Below, in pieces: positions 51,442 through 54,179 of a DNA stretch of 64,000 bases. The position numbers and the translations under genes were made by a program. Each line of letters opens with the position of its first letter. The stretch's first letter is position 1. Source of the stretch: Apodemus sylvaticus (taxonomy: Eukaryota; Chordata; Mammalia; Rodentia; Muridae); assembly GCF_947179515.1 (NCBI RefSeq), contig NC_067481.1, positions 40,302,204 to 40,366,203 of the forward strand, in the 5' to 3' direction. The notes beneath the pieces were generated by a model. It made no database searches and had not been told where the DNA came from. It worked only from the letters and a program-made list of their open reading frames with translations.

Positions 51442-53371
51442 TGTGTGTGTGTGTGTTTTGCTTGGTACCCACAGGTGTCAGAAGAGGGTGCCAGATTCCC
51501 TGGAACCAGAATTATAAATGGTTGTGAACTAGTGTGCATGCTGGGAATCGAAGCAAGAGCCTTTTCACAAACAAGTGCTTGTAACCACTGAGCCATGTCT
51601 CCAGCTCCCTGACTGTTAATTTTGACAATTAAAGAACTAGTATTTTTCATCTCTGTAATTAGTTATTTGTTGTAAGATACTTTGAAGCCCTATCAATCCC
51701 CTGTTCCTTATCAAACTTCCCACTTACTAACTTTAGCATAACTCTTGCCTAAACTATAATTTATACTAAATATAGTCACACATGTATTGATTATATTCAT
51801 TAGACTATTATCCACTATTCTGATCATTTTGTTTTTTTGTTTGGTTTGAAACAAGGTTTTTTCTTTCTTTTTTTTAAATTTTTTTTTACAGATTTATTTA
51901 TTATTATATGTAAGTTCACTACAGGTGCTTCAGACACACCAGAAGAAGGTGTCAGATCTCATTACGAATGATTGTCAGCCACCATGTAGATGCTGGAAAT
52001 TGAACTCAGGATCTCTGGAAGAACAGTCGGTGCTCTTAACCACTGAGCCATCTCTCCAGCTGAACCATCTCTGTAGCCCAAGACAAGGTTTCTCTGTGTA
52101 GGCCTGGCTGTCCTAGAACTAGCTTTGTAGACCAGGCTGGCCTCCAACTGTTAGAGATCCATCTGCCTCTGCCTCTGCCTCTGCCTCTGCCTCTGCGTGC
52201 TGGGATTAAAAGTGTTTGTAACCATCACCTGGCTGAAAAATGTCATTTAGAAAACAAGATAGAGGGCTGGAGAGATGGCTCAGCGGTAAAGAGCACTTAA
52301 CCACATGGTGGCTCACAACCATCTGTAACAAAATCTGACACCCTCTTCTGGTTTGTCTGAAGACAGCTACAGTGTACTTAGATATAATAATAAATAAATC
52401 TTTAAAAAAAAAAAAAAGAAACCAAAATTGAGGGGCTAGAGAGATGGCTCAGAGGTTAAGAGCACCGACTGTTCTTCCAGAGATCCTGAGTTCAATTCCC
52501 AGCATCTACATGGTGGCTCACCACCATCTGTAATGGGATTGATGCCTTCTTCGGGTATATCTGAAGACAGCTACGTTGTACTCATATAAATAAAATAAAT
52601 AAATCTTTAAGAAAAAAAAAAGAAAGAATAAAGAAAAGACATACCAGGAAATACTTCAAGGCAAACAAAGACAAATTCTATGCCAGAAAAGTTGTCACAT
52701 GTTAGCCACTATAGAAGAGGACATACACACCAGAAAAGCAGGCCAAGACACTGACAAGAAGAGTAATAAATGGCACAGTAGTTGGTGCCAGGCCCAGAAT
52801 ATTTCAGCAAACCTAAGACCTGCTGAGTACAAAAGCGTGCACTTCTGATCCTGAGGAGCAAAGCGAGCAAGCTCAGCTGGATGCTTGGTAAGTTGAGGAC
52901 AGCGACACAAACCTAGCTCGGACACAGGACCAGTCAGACCTCTAGAAATGAGCCATCTGGAAACAACTCGGGAAGTTAGATTTCCCCAAGAAGAACCCTT
53001 ACTTTGTAAGCCCACACTCGTGTAAAAGCCAACATTCTATTACTGACCACAAAGGTGATAAAGGTCACAGAGCCTAGAGCAAGAGGAGTAGCTGGATGGC
53101 AGAGCACCCAGCTGGCTGCGCAAAGCCCAAGATTAGGCCCCCAGCACTAGAAAGCAAGTATATAAAATCCCCTAAGCTTCAATAAACCGATTAAAATATA
53201 ATTATTTGCAGAAACATCAGATTCCCAGAGAGACTGCAAACACTTGTGTTAAAAAAAAACATCAGAACAGTCTACTTCAGGGAGTGTAACCGAGCAACTG
53301 AACAGTCTGCAGGTCTCACAAGGTCCCCACTTACCCTTCTTATTGGTTGTGAAGTACTTGGAGTCAGTCAT
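12799..53371 (-). CDS. Ap2b1: Ap2b1, AP-2 complex subunit beta (5' part, residues 1-663)
   Basis: Coding parts on the minus strand: 53371-53335, 45978-45873, 41183-41048, 39112-38867, 30708-30518, 28319-28098, 27291-27171, 27061-26966, 24589-24474, 22099-21934, 20632-20534, 17365-17106 and 12991-12799. They total 1989 nt, exactly 663 codons with no stop, and every intron begins GT and ends AG. The translation matches the beta-2 adaptin I recognise: N-terminal helical-solenoid trunk (about residues 1-590), then a flexible hinge carrying the clathrin box LLNLD at 631-635. Beta-2 pairs with alpha, mu2 and sigma2 in AP-2, which links cargo and PI(4,5)P2 at the plasma membrane to clathrin. The AP-1 paralogue AP1B1 is excluded by hinge sequence such as QGDLLGDLLNLDLGPPVN. 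The remaining 274-288 residues (rest of hinge, appendage) lie left of base 1. Assignment is from recall of the family, not a database search. Confidence 0.97.
13297..13502 (+). repeat. B1 SINE with long A-rich tail
   Basis: Near-consensus B1, CCCTGTCT at 13430, then an A/C tail to 13502. Probable target duplication CTTGAACATGGG / CTTGAATATGGG. Confidence 0.95.
13845..13965 (+). repeat. MIR-like ancient SINE
   Basis: GATCTAGAATCAGACATCTA...TTCAGGCTTTA...CTCTATGACCAAGTTTCTTA follows the MIR order (GGAGTCAGAC, GGCTCTGCC, GTGACCTTGGGCAAGTTA). Confidence 0.6.
14155..14500 (+). repeat. MaLR-like LTR fragment
   Basis: TTATGACTTGAATCTGGAATGC...GGCTCATAGTTTGAATAC...GGGGTCCCAG, then a CTGCCTCACACTCCTGCTGT segment and GCCACAGTAATAAGATAAAT near the end. 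This follows the plan of MaLR-type LTRs. Subfamily not determined. Confidence 0.6.
14505..14830 (+). repeat. LTR-like rodent repeat (second family)
   Basis: CTCACTGCTGTAACAAAATCTC, TTTCTTTGGCTCAGGACTGG, CAGCTGGTCACACTCAGCCC and GTGTGGGCCTTCCCAACTAA resemble a frequent rodent repeat. The open frame of 152 codons here (14555-15013) runs through repeats only. Confidence 0.55.
14835..15015 (+). repeat. MaLR-like LTR fragment, second partial copy
   Basis: GGACAAGCAGCTGCCTCATA...CCCACTGCCATAAAGAGA repeats the 14335-14375 segment, so the two pieces are separate copies, not one split LTR. Confidence 0.5.
15814..15857. repeat. (CA)n microsatellite
   Basis: About 22 uninterrupted CA units. Confidence 0.98.
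15880..15960 (-). repeat. ID-like tRNA-derived SINE fragment
   Basis: GCCTTACAGGTACTAGGCAAGCACTCTACCCCTGAAGTATATTCC mirrors the ID/B4 head, which derives from tRNA-Ala. Confidence 0.65.
16065..16180 (+). repeat. Degraded B1-like SINE
   Basis: GCCTGCCTGCAATCCTAGTT through AAGACCCTGTCTTAATAAAG. Confidence 0.65.
16500..16672 (-). repeat. B3 SINE
   Basis: GGAGTTGGAGTTACAGGTGA, GGGAACTGAACTCCTGTCCTCT and GTCTCTCCAGCTC give a reverse B3. Confidence 0.88.
16690..16870 (-). repeat. B4-like SINE fragment
   Basis: TTGATTAGTTTGGCTTGCCAGTGAGCC and CTTTCTCCTCAGCCCC match a B4-type composite SINE. Confidence 0.55.
17106..17365 (-). CDS. Ap2b1: Ap2b1 exon 13 (residues 513-599)
   Basis: This exon encodes DSDNPDLRDRGYIYWRLLST through HLPIHHGS: the last trunk helices and the trunk-hinge junction. 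DNPDLRDRGYIYWRLL is strongly conserved in beta adaptins. Length 260 nt; acceptor CTTTAG, donor GAG|GTAAGC. A 66-residue plus-strand frame lies opposite and is a shadow. Confidence 0.97.
17690..17850 (+). repeat. RSINE1-like SINE
   Basis: Order CTGATGAGCCTTGTGAGCAG, GAGAAGAGAACTGACTCCCC, ACAAGTTGTCAACTGACTTC follows RSINE1. Confidence 0.7.
17855..18035 (-). repeat. B3 SINE (diverged)
   Basis: GAGGTTAGAGGAGGGTGTCA and CTTAATCACTAAGTCATCTC, reverse B3. Confidence 0.85.
18075..18215 (+). repeat. Degraded B1-like SINE
   Basis: GAGGTACACACCTCTAATCC through a remnant GCAAGGCACCCTCTC. Confidence 0.65.
18325..18510 (-). repeat. B3 SINE (diverged)
   Basis: ACTGGAACTGGAGTTACAGA and CTCTTAACCACTAAGCCATC. 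Confidence 0.88.
18777..18892 (+). repeat. B1 SINE (diverged)
   Basis: GAGCGTGGTGGCATACAACT through GAGACCCTGTCCTG. Confidence 0.88.
19415..19490 (+). repeat. LTR-like rodent repeat fragment
   Basis: CAATAAGCCCTCTCTTCCTG...TTTATCACAGTAACAGGAAAAG resembles the 3' end of MaLR-type/rodent LTR repeats. Confidence 0.5.
19745..19957 (-). repeat. B3/B2 SINE (diverged)
   Basis: GGACCACCATGTGGGTGCTA and CTTAACTGCTGAGCCACCTC. Confidence 0.87.
20075..20465 (-). repeat. LTR-like rodent repeat, opposite to the 22501 copy
   Basis: TGGCTAGTTTTACTTCAACTGG, GAAAATGCCTCCACCAGAC and CATGGCCTCTGCATCAGCTC are the reverse of segments of the 22501-22899 element. It ends near CTTGAATGAGACAAGA. Confidence 0.7.
20534..20632 (-). 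CDS. Ap2b1: Ap2b1 exon 12 (residues 480-512)
   Basis: This exon encodes VQLTLLTAIVKLFLKKPSET through VLSLATQ, C-terminal trunk helices. Exactly 33 codons, phase 0 at both ends; acceptor TTTTTTAG, donor CAG|GTAAGA. Confidence 0.97.
20915..21055 (-). repeat. RSINE1/B4-like SINE
   Basis: AACTTTGTGGAGTCAGTTCTCTCCTTCCAC and ACTCAGGTTGCCAGG, the reverse of an RSINE1 body. Confidence 0.72.
21100..21161 (-). repeat. B1 SINE, 5' truncated
   Basis: GAGACAGGGTTTCTCTGTGT to TAGACCAGGCTGG, then stops abruptly; only the 3' half of B1 is present. Confidence 0.93.
21675..21774 (-). mobile_element. MER5A-like hAT DNA transposon fragment (ancient)
   Basis: On the minus strand it begins GCAGTGGTCCTAGACCAGCG. 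It continues with a GAAACACAGGTTGAGCC segment and a CTACACAG segment in the order of the MER5A consensus as I recall it. The match is partial, consistent with great age. Confidence 0.5.
21934..22099 (-). CDS. Ap2b1: Ap2b1 exon 11 (residues 424-479)
   Basis: This exon encodes YESIIATLCENLDSLDEPDA through EGFHDESTQ. MIWIVGEYAERIDNADELLE is a hallmark of beta adaptin trunks. Acceptor AATAG, donor CAG|GTAAGT. Length 166 nt, ending in phase 0. Confidence 0.97.
22270..22430 (-). repeat. B3 SINE fragment
   Basis: GTACCTGCAGAGGTTCGGAA and GAGTGGAGTTACAGATGACT; the tRNA-derived head is lost. Confidence 0.8.
22478..23035 (-). repeat. B1 SINE split by the LTR-like insertion
   Basis: GAGACAGGAATTCTCTATGTAGC ends at 22500 and the B1 resumes after the insert with GTAGCCC at 22900, running to GTGCCACCAAAACC. 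A short duplication inside repeats ATCCACCTGCA. Confidence 0.88.
22501..22899 (+). mobile_element. LTR-like element with 5-bp target duplication
   Basis: A 399-bp unit begins TGTCTTAGTCAGGGTTTCTA and ends AACCAGCCAGTACA. It thus has TG...CA termini, flanked by GTAGC on both sides (22496-22500, 22900-22904). The same family, reversed, is at 20075-20465. Known murine repeats share this sequence; I am not certain of the Repbase name. Confidence 0.8.
23310..23430 (-). repeat. Degraded B1-like SINE
   Basis: AAACAGTGTCTTGCTAGGTT, CTTGGCCTCCTGAATAGC and CCCATGTCATCAGATCTAGC. Confidence 0.6.
24474..24589 (-). CDS. Ap2b1: Ap2b1 exon 10 (residues 386-424)
   Basis: This exon encodes QSAERCVSTLLDLIQTKVNY through FRKYPNK. 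Y405, described as contributing to the beta-2 phosphoinositide-contacting surface, falls at the expected position. Acceptor CCCTAG, donor AACAA|GTATGT. Length 116 nt. Confidence 0.97.
24805..24875 (-). repeat. ID-like tRNA-derived SINE
   Basis: CTAGGGCCTCACAGAGGCTAGTCAAGCACTCTACCACTGAGCTAT is a reversed ID head, including the tRNA-Ala-derived A-box region. Confidence 0.75.
25044..25133. repeat. CT-rich low-complexity tract
   Basis: Irregular CTCCCTCC/CTTCC sequence, pure pyrimidine for long stretches, probably grown from the tail of the adjoining B3 fragment (25145-25235). Confidence 0.9.
25145..25235 (-). repeat. B3/B2 SINE head fragment
   Basis: ACTCATGTGGGTGCTGAAAT and AACCACTGAGCCATCTCTCTGGCC. 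Confidence 0.88.
25349..25484 (-). repeat. B1 SINE
   Basis: GAGACAGAGTTTTTCCGTAC through GTGCCACCACATCTGGC. Confidence 0.92.
25838..26015 (+). repeat. RSINE1-like SINE
   Basis: GCCAGATGGATCATCGAATA, GCCACCAGGCCTAATGACCTGAG, CTCATGGTGGAAGGAGAGAA and TTGTCCTCCGACTTCCACAT match RSINE1 order. Confidence 0.8.
26093..26211 (+). repeat. Old B1 SINE
   Basis: GCCAGGCATAGCGGCTCATG through AGACCCTGTCTTAAAAAG; its tail is the target of the next element. Confidence 0.85.
26212..26412 (+). repeat. Young B1 SINE inserted in an old B1 tail
   Basis: GCTGGGCGGTGGTGGTGCAC through CCCTGTCTC with an A-rich tail. The flank AGTAAAACCAA recurs on both sides (26201-26211 and about 26416-26426). Confidence 0.93.
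26630..26850 (+). repeat. B3 SINE
   Basis: GGATTAAGAGCAATGGCTGC, TTCCAGCACCCATGTGGTGG and a CAGACTAAACACCCATATAC tail. Confidence 0.9.
26966..27061 (-). CDS. Ap2b1: Ap2b1 exon 9 (residues 354-385)
   Basis: This exon encodes VLAELKEYATEVDVDFVRKA through CAIKVE. The motif YATEVDVDFVRKAVRAIG is diagnostic of beta-1/beta-2 adaptins. Exactly 32 codons, phase 0 at both ends; donor GAG|GTGAGG. Confidence 0.97.
27062..27170 (-). other. Ap2b1: Ap2b1 intron 8 (109 nt)
   Basis: This very short intron, donor GTCAGA and acceptor GACAG, contains no repeat. It is the only intron here below 800 nt. Confidence 0.95.
27171..27291 (-). CDS. Ap2b1: Ap2b1 exon 8 (residues 313-353)
   Basis: This exon encodes PEILKQEIKVFFVKYNDPIY through SQANIAQ, trunk helices conserved across beta adaptins. 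Acceptor ATCACAG, donor CAG|GTCAGA. Length 121 nt, ending in phase 0. Confidence 0.97.
27292..28097 (-). other. Ap2b1: Ap2b1 intron 7 (806 nt)
   Basis: A B1 on the plus strand (27727-27825, with an A-rich tail to about 27875) and a degraded ID-like fragment near 27505-27560 are recognisable. The rest is unique. Confidence 0.88.
27727..27875 (+). repeat. B1 SINE with A-rich tail
   Basis: GCTGGAAGCTGGGCTGCCAC, CTTTAATCCCAGCACTTGGG and a CAAAAA-repeat tail. Confidence 0.9.
28098..28319 (-). CDS. Ap2b1: Ap2b1 exon 7 (residues 239-313)
   Basis: This exon encodes ICERVTPRLSHANSAVVLSA through NINLIVQKR, mid-trunk helices. The acceptor is CCCCCAG and the donor AG|GTGGGA. Length 222 nt, completing the codon split from exon 6 and splitting R313 with exon 8. 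Confidence 0.97.
29132..29275 (+). repeat. Degraded B1 SINE
   Basis: GCCAGGTGTGGTGTGTACAA, GTTTGAGGCCAGCCATGGCT and GAGGTCCTGTCTCAATG. Confidence 0.75.
29505..29640 (+). repeat. L2-like 3' end (ancient LINE)
   Basis: GCAGGACCATGATTTTTGTCTGTTCACTG, CCTAGAACAGAGGCTAGGAC and AGAAATATTTGTTGAATTAA follow the L2 3' end. Confidence 0.7.
30518..30708 (-). CDS. Ap2b1: Ap2b1 exon 6 (residues 176-239)
   Basis: This exon encodes VVANAVAALSEISESHPNSN through NPKDDREAQ, a trunk region conserved between AP-1 and AP-2 beta chains. The acceptor CCCAG follows a T-rich tract; the donor is AG|GTCAGT. Length 191 nt; it ends two bases into S239. Confidence 0.97.
31582..31735 (+). repeat. B3/B2 SINE
   Basis: GACTCAGAGGTTAAGAGCAC, CTGCTCTTCCAG and CAGTTCCAGGGG-type body; truncated tail. 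Confidence 0.87.
32225..32345 (+). repeat. Degraded B1-like SINE
   Basis: GTGACCCCAGCCCCGGAGGG, AGTTTGAGGCTGGTCTGGGG and AGACTTTGTCTG. Confidence 0.6.
32583..32622. repeat. (TG)n microsatellite
   Basis: About 20 uninterrupted TG units. Confidence 0.98.
33838..33967 (+). repeat. B2-type SINE fragment with CA-repeat tail
   Basis: GGGAGATGGATCTGCGGTTA head, GAACCTGGGTTAGATTCCCA, then a CA-repeat from about 33926. Confidence 0.8.
33975..34086 (+). repeat. B1 SINE, 5' truncated
   Basis: AAGGCAGGCAGATCACTGTG through GAAATCTTGTCTT. Confidence 0.82.
34095..34318 (+). repeat. B1 SINE with long A-rich tail
   Basis: CACCTGTAATCCCAGCACTC, GTTTGAGGCCAGCCTGGTCT and GAAACCGTCTCC, then a mixed A/C tail with a pure A run; 5' end slightly truncated. 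Confidence 0.93.
34330..34457 (-). repeat. B1 SINE (diverged)
   Basis: GGTCTCTATGTAGCTGTGGC, CATAGAAATCCACCTATCTC and a CCAGGCCTGGCC end. Confidence 0.87.
34493..34672 (-). repeat. B2 SINE
   Basis: AGCTGTCTTCAGACACACTA, CAGAAGAGGGCATCGGATCT and CTCTCCAGCCCC; near-consensus. Confidence 0.96.
34680..34838 (-). repeat. B3 SINE (diverged)
   Basis: TCCCTGAGCTGGAATTAGTA and CTTAGCCCTAAGTCCTCTCTAGC. Confidence 0.7.
35547..35745 (+). repeat. MIR SINE (ancient)
   Basis: GGGACTCAGAACCAGGCTGGAATCTTGGC..., ...CAGTTCAGTCTCTG, ATCTTAAACTGTAAACTGGA and TAGCATACAGGCATTGCACA reproduce MIR in order over nearly its whole length. Confidence 0.8.
36411..36576 (+). repeat. B1 SINE (young)
   Basis: AGCTGGGCAGTGGTGGTGCA through CCCTGTCTC and a poly(A). 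Target duplication AAAAAGTTAAAAAGT at 36396-36410 and 36577-36591. Confidence 0.96.
37260..37336 (+). repeat. RSINE1-like fragment before microsatellite
   Basis: GATCCTTGGAACCCACATGGAGGGAAAGGAG is an RSINE1-like body; the TC/AC tract takes the place of its tail. Confidence 0.6.
37336..37414. repeat. (TC)n(AC)n compound microsatellite
   Basis: About 25 TC units switch directly to about 13 AC units. Confidence 0.98.
37563..37688 (+). repeat. B1 SINE
   Basis: GTTGGGTGTGGTGGTGCATA through GAAACCCTGACTTC. Confidence 0.92.
38165..38290 (+). repeat. Degraded B1 SINE
   Basis: AAGTGATGGCATATGCCTGTAATCCCAG and a poorly kept 3' half. Confidence 0.75.
38410..38475 (+). repeat. ID-like tRNA-derived SINE
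   Basis: GCAGGAATGTAGCTCAGAAA, ACACAAGGCTCTGGGTTCAA and TCCTCAGCACC. Confidence 0.75.
38592..38647. repeat. 28-bp tandem duplication
   Basis: The unit beginning AATAAAGATTACTTTGATCC occurs at 38592-38619 and again, identical, at 38620-38647. It lies 220 nt downstream of the exon 5 donor. Confidence 0.97.
38867..39112 (-). CDS. Ap2b1: Ap2b1 exon 5 (residues 94-175)
   Basis: This exon encodes DCEDPNPLIRALAVRTMGCI through LIADSNPM, a highly conserved part of the beta trunk with HEAT/Armadillo-like repeats. The DxDPYVRKTAA motif is shared by all beta adaptins. Exactly 82 codons, phase 0 at both ends, with AG acceptor and donor ATG|GTAATA. Confidence 0.97.
39326..39480 (+). repeat. B3 SINE
   Basis: GGCTAGAGAGGTGGCTCAGA, GCATCCACATGGCAGCTCAC and CAGGGGATCTGATGTCCTCT. 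Confidence 0.9.
39500..39628 (-). repeat. B3 SINE fragment, inverted to its neighbour
   Basis: GCCAGAAAAGGGTGTCAGAG, CCTGAAGCTGGAGCTACAAA and GGTGCTGGAATAGAACTTGG. Confidence 0.82.
39638..39792 (+). repeat. B1 SINE with 3'-half deletion and A-rich tail
   Basis: GGGCGGTGGTGGCGCACGCC is near-consensus; GGTCTACAGCCAGGGCTAC shows loss of the AGTGAGTTCCAGGA stretch. Confidence 0.94.
40470..40640 (+). repeat. B3/B2 SINE (diverged)
   Basis: AAGCACTTGCTGCTTTTCTAG, TCAGTTCCTAGCACCCATGC and CTCCAGAGGATCCAACTCTT. Confidence 0.85.
41048..41183 (-). CDS. Ap2b1: Ap2b1 exon 4 (residues 48-93)
   Basis: This exon encodes the trunk repeat containing FPDVVNCMQTDNLELKKLVY and ends at NSFVK. The acceptor CCTCAG follows a CT-rich tract; the donor is AAG|GTAGTT. 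Length 136 nt; it ends in phase 0. Confidence 0.97.
41595..41670 (-). repeat. ID-like SINE fragment
   Basis: GCCCAAGGCCTCACACATGT and TCTGTCACTGAGCTATATTCC. Confidence 0.68.
41740..41870 (-). repeat. Degraded B1-like SINE
   Basis: AAGACAGGGTCAGGCTATGT, CCTTGAACTCACTATTC and CCTAAGTGCTGGGATTTCAC. Confidence 0.75.
42555..42680 (-). repeat. B3/B4-like SINE fragment
   Basis: GGTGGAGGTCAGAGGACAACCTTTGAGTG and TAGGTGATCTCTCTGGTCTG. Confidence 0.75.
43085..43160 (+). repeat. ID-like SINE fragment
   Basis: GGGGTTGCCTAGCATAAGCAAGGTCCTAGGTTCGATCCCCAGTACC is the tRNA-derived ID head with B-box GGTTCGATCC; its last 15 bases are duplicated. Confidence 0.8.
43213..43397 (-). repeat. B1 SINE (young) with T-rich tail side
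   Basis: The T/G-rich reversed tail runs from 43217, the body 43259-43397 to GCGCCACCACCGCCAGGC. Target duplication TTATGATTACTATTTT at 43190-43205 and 43398-43413. Confidence 0.96.
43786..43900 (+). repeat. B1 SINE (diverged)
   Basis: GCCAGGCATAGTAACACTTT, GTGAGTTCAAGGCCATCCTA and CAGACTGTCTC; internal deletion. Confidence 0.85.
43990..44137 (-). repeat. B3/B2 SINE (diverged)
   Basis: GGACACGAGGAGGTCTGAGA and CTTTACCCACTGAGCCACCATATCAGC. Confidence 0.7.
44345..44538 (-). repeat. B3 SINE
   Basis: TGCCTGATGCCTGAGGAGATCAGAAGAAGG, CTGGGAACTGAACCCAGGTC and CTCTGAGCCATTTCTCCAG. Confidence 0.9.
44577..44640. repeat. CA-rich microsatellite (imperfect)
   Basis: CACA units interrupted by TATA and GG; the longest pure stretch is near 44620-44640. 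Confidence 0.93.
44682..44830 (+). repeat. RSINE1-like SINE
   Basis: GCTGGCAGGATGGCTTAGCA, CACAAGCCAGATGATCTGG and GAGCTGTCCTCTAACCTCCA. Confidence 0.75.
45267..45450 (+). repeat. B2 SINE
   Basis: GGCCTGGAGAGATGGCTCAG through AAATAAGTAAATCTT and a poly(A). Target duplication AAAGAGTATGTGAACT / AAAGAGTATTTGAGCT at 45249-45264 and 45451-45466. Confidence 0.96.
45680..45798 (-). repeat. Degraded B1-like SINE
   Basis: TTTTTTGAGACATTGTTGCT, GATGCTCCTGCCTCAGCCTC and GCATTCACCACTCTACC. Confidence 0.72.
45873..45978 (-). CDS. Ap2b1: Ap2b1 exon 3 (residues 13-48)
   Basis: This exon encodes GEIFELKAELNNEKKEKRKE onward, the first trunk helices. The lysine-rich stretch (K26, K27, K29, K31, K35, K36) includes residues described as part of the beta-2 phosphoinositide-binding patch. 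The acceptor TTTTAG is good. The donor GAG|GTAGGG is weaker than its neighbours. Length 106 nt; the codon is split after two bases, completed as S48 in exon 4. Confidence 0.96.
46430..46634 (-). repeat. B3 SINE
   Basis: GCAGAAGAGGGTGTTTAATG, GTGGGAGCTAGGAACTAAAC and CTAACTGCTGAGCCATGACTC. Confidence 0.9.
46655..46800 (+). repeat. B3 SINE, 5' truncated
   Basis: TTCCCAGCACCCATATGGTA, AGTTCCAGGAAACCTGATGC and AAAAACACGCAGATACAT; inverted relative to 46430-46634. Confidence 0.88.
47265..47385 (+). repeat. LTR-like (MaLR-type) fragment
   Basis: AAAATGTCCCTATAAACTCACATGTTTGAA and ACTTGGTCCTCAGTTGGCAGAACTG share order with 14155-14230. Confidence 0.6.
47518..47661 (+). repeat. B1 SINE (diverged)
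   Basis: GGCCCAGCATGGTAGAACAT, TCAAGGCCAGCCTGGTCTAC and GAGATCCTGTCTC. Confidence 0.9.
48010..48158 (-). repeat. B1 SINE (diverged)
   Basis: ACCCTGGCTGGCCTGGAACT, CAATCCTGCCTCTG and CTGCTGGGACTCCAGGTATG. Confidence 0.85.
48828..48985 (+). repeat. B1 SINE with internal rearrangement
   Basis: GCCAGTGTATGCTTTTAATC, then a CCTGTCTCTGTC plus T-run insert, then GAGCTATACAGAGAAACCCA and poly(A). Confidence 0.75.
49110..49270 (-). repeat. RSINE1/B4-like SINE
   Basis: GAGGGCAACTTTGTGGAGTTGG, TTCCACCTTTACATGGGGCT and CTCAGGTTGCCAGGCATGTGA. Confidence 0.78.
49565..49670 (-). repeat. Degraded B1-like SINE with deletion
   Basis: CTGAGACAGAATCTTGCTAT, TCCTGCCTCAGCCTCCTAAG and GCATATGCCATCATGACAAG. Confidence 0.72.
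49813..49989 (+). repeat. B1 SINE
   Basis: GCTGGGCGAGGTGGAGCACA through CACTGTCTC and a CAAAAA-type tail. Target duplication CTATCAAGCAT at 49799-49809 and 49996-50006. Confidence 0.95.
50093..50225 (+). repeat. Degraded B1 SINE
   Basis: GCCTAGCATGGTGATATATA, TTATAATCCCAGCACTTGAA and GTAAGACTCTATCTTA. Confidence 0.78.
50265..50490 (+). repeat. B3 SINE
   Basis: GGACTGGAGAGATGGCTCGG, GACTCTGATGTCCTCTTCAGG and GTATGCATGTGGTACACAGAC. Confidence 0.92.
50830..50998 (+). mobile_element. L1 LINE 3' end (short fragment)
   Basis: CAGTAACTTGATGTGCCAGG, GGGATGTAAAGTAAATAAAT and a terminal poly(A) resemble the 3' end of rodent L1 (Lx-type) copies. No coding part remains. Confidence 0.55.
51085..51187 (-). 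repeat. B1 SINE fragment
   Basis: AAACTATGTAGACCAGACTG and CTCTGCCTCCCAAGTGCTATG. Confidence 0.8.
51402..51457. repeat. (GT)n microsatellite
   Basis: About 27 GT units with one GA interruption. It forms the tail side of the adjacent B3. Confidence 0.98.
51458..51607 (-). repeat. B3 SINE
   Basis: CAGAAGAGGGTGCCAGATTC, CTGGGAATCGAAGCAAGAGC and ACCACTGAGCCATGTCTCCAG. Confidence 0.9.
51889..52061 (-). repeat. B2 SINE
   Basis: CAGATTTATTTATTATTATA, GCTTCAGACACACCAGAAGA and CCACTGAGCCATCTCTCCAG. Confidence 0.95.
52081..52234 (-). repeat. B1 SINE carrying a hexanucleotide expansion
   Basis: GACAAGGTTTCTCTGTGTAG through AACCATCACCTGGC. The usual GCCTCTGCCTCC block is expanded to nearly six TCTGCC units (52162-52196). 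Confidence 0.94.
52264..52417 (+). repeat. B2 SINE with internal deletion
   Basis: GGGCTGGAGAGATGGCTCAGC jumps from GAGCACTTAA to ACCACATGGTGGCTCACAAC, losing about 45 bp. The tail is AAATAAATCTT plus poly(A). Confidence 0.95.
52433..52621 (+). repeat. B2 SINE
   Basis: GGGCTAGAGAGATGGCTCAG through AAATAAATCTTTAAG and an A-rich tail; head-to-tail with the preceding B2. Confidence 0.95.
53085..53155 (+). repeat. ID-like SINE
   Basis: GTAGCTGGATGGCAGAGCACCCAGCTGGC...AAGATTAGGCCCCCAGCACTAG resembles an ID head. Confidence 0.6.
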
Positions 53372-53394
53372 GATTCTGGATCTTTAGTGTGAAC
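53335..53394 (-). CDS. Ap2b1: Ap2b1 exon 2 (start codon, residues 1-12)
   Basis: The acceptor lies at 53396-53395, followed by 23 nt of 5' UTR and ATG at 53371-53369. The encoded MTDSKYFTTNKK is the beta-2 N-terminus, then one base of codon 13 and donor GTAAGT. Context ATC-ATG-A has A at -3, an adequate Kozak match. No upstream in-frame ATG exists in exons 1 or 2. Coding part 53335-53371. Confidence 0.96.
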
Positions 53395-54179
53395 CTAGGG
53401 TAAGAGTAAAGAATGCTGTTACTCAATCACTTGTCTCCGGCAAGACATCTAATTTTGAGAGCATCTGTATTTAAAAATTCCTGCTTTTTAACAAAATGAG
53501 TAGCTTCTTCCTATTGCCACTGACATTTGTGGTTCAAGCAGCACAGGAAATAAAAACTGCAACTTGCTTCAAGGAACTGCTAGGGGCAAAGTCTGAAGGA
53601 CAATGGACTAGGCAATAATAGGAACCCCTATCCTCTGCAGTCTCCAAGGATAAGCCTGGCACCTTTGAAAATACATCTTAGTCACTCACTCAAACATTTA
53701 AGACAAAGGCTTAGTTTGAAAGATTTCTAATCAGAAAAGTCTGGTTACTTCTCTGCCTCAGCATGGAGTGACTCAAAGCGCTGACTTCAAAGCAGCCTAA
53801 ACCCAAAAGCAGAACAATTCTGCCAACCTATTAAATACTGCTTGCAAAAAGGCTCTCAGAAAAATAAGAAGCCTCCTTACTCCCAGCACCAGGCATAGAG
53901 GCAGGAAGACCAAGAAAGAGTTCAAGATCTTCCTCCTAAACATAGCTATGCAGTGATTTGGAGATGAACCTGAACTACATAAAGATGCTGTCTCAAAAAG
54001 GAAAGAAATGAAAGTATTAGAAACCATGAAGACCATGTAGGATACAGAAAGTGTTTTGATATTTGTCACATAGAGGCTTGCATTAAAGCTTTCACGTCTT
54101 TCTAGATAAAATTCAAAGAATGCTATTATCAATCCATTCACATCATAAATTAAATAAAACAGACAAGTCAGGAAAATTT

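Larger units (their letters stand above)
45979..53334 (-). other. Ap2b1: Ap2b1 intron 2 (7356 nt)
   Basis: This is a SINE-rich intron. It holds B1, B2, B3 and RSINE1-like copies, an L1 3' end near 50830-50998, a GT microsatellite at 51402-51457 and a B2 cluster at 51889-52621. Unique sequence without recognisable content lies at 48170-48810, 49280-49560 and 52630-53085. Two of these carry open frames of about 100 residues that match nothing I know. Confidence 0.9.
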
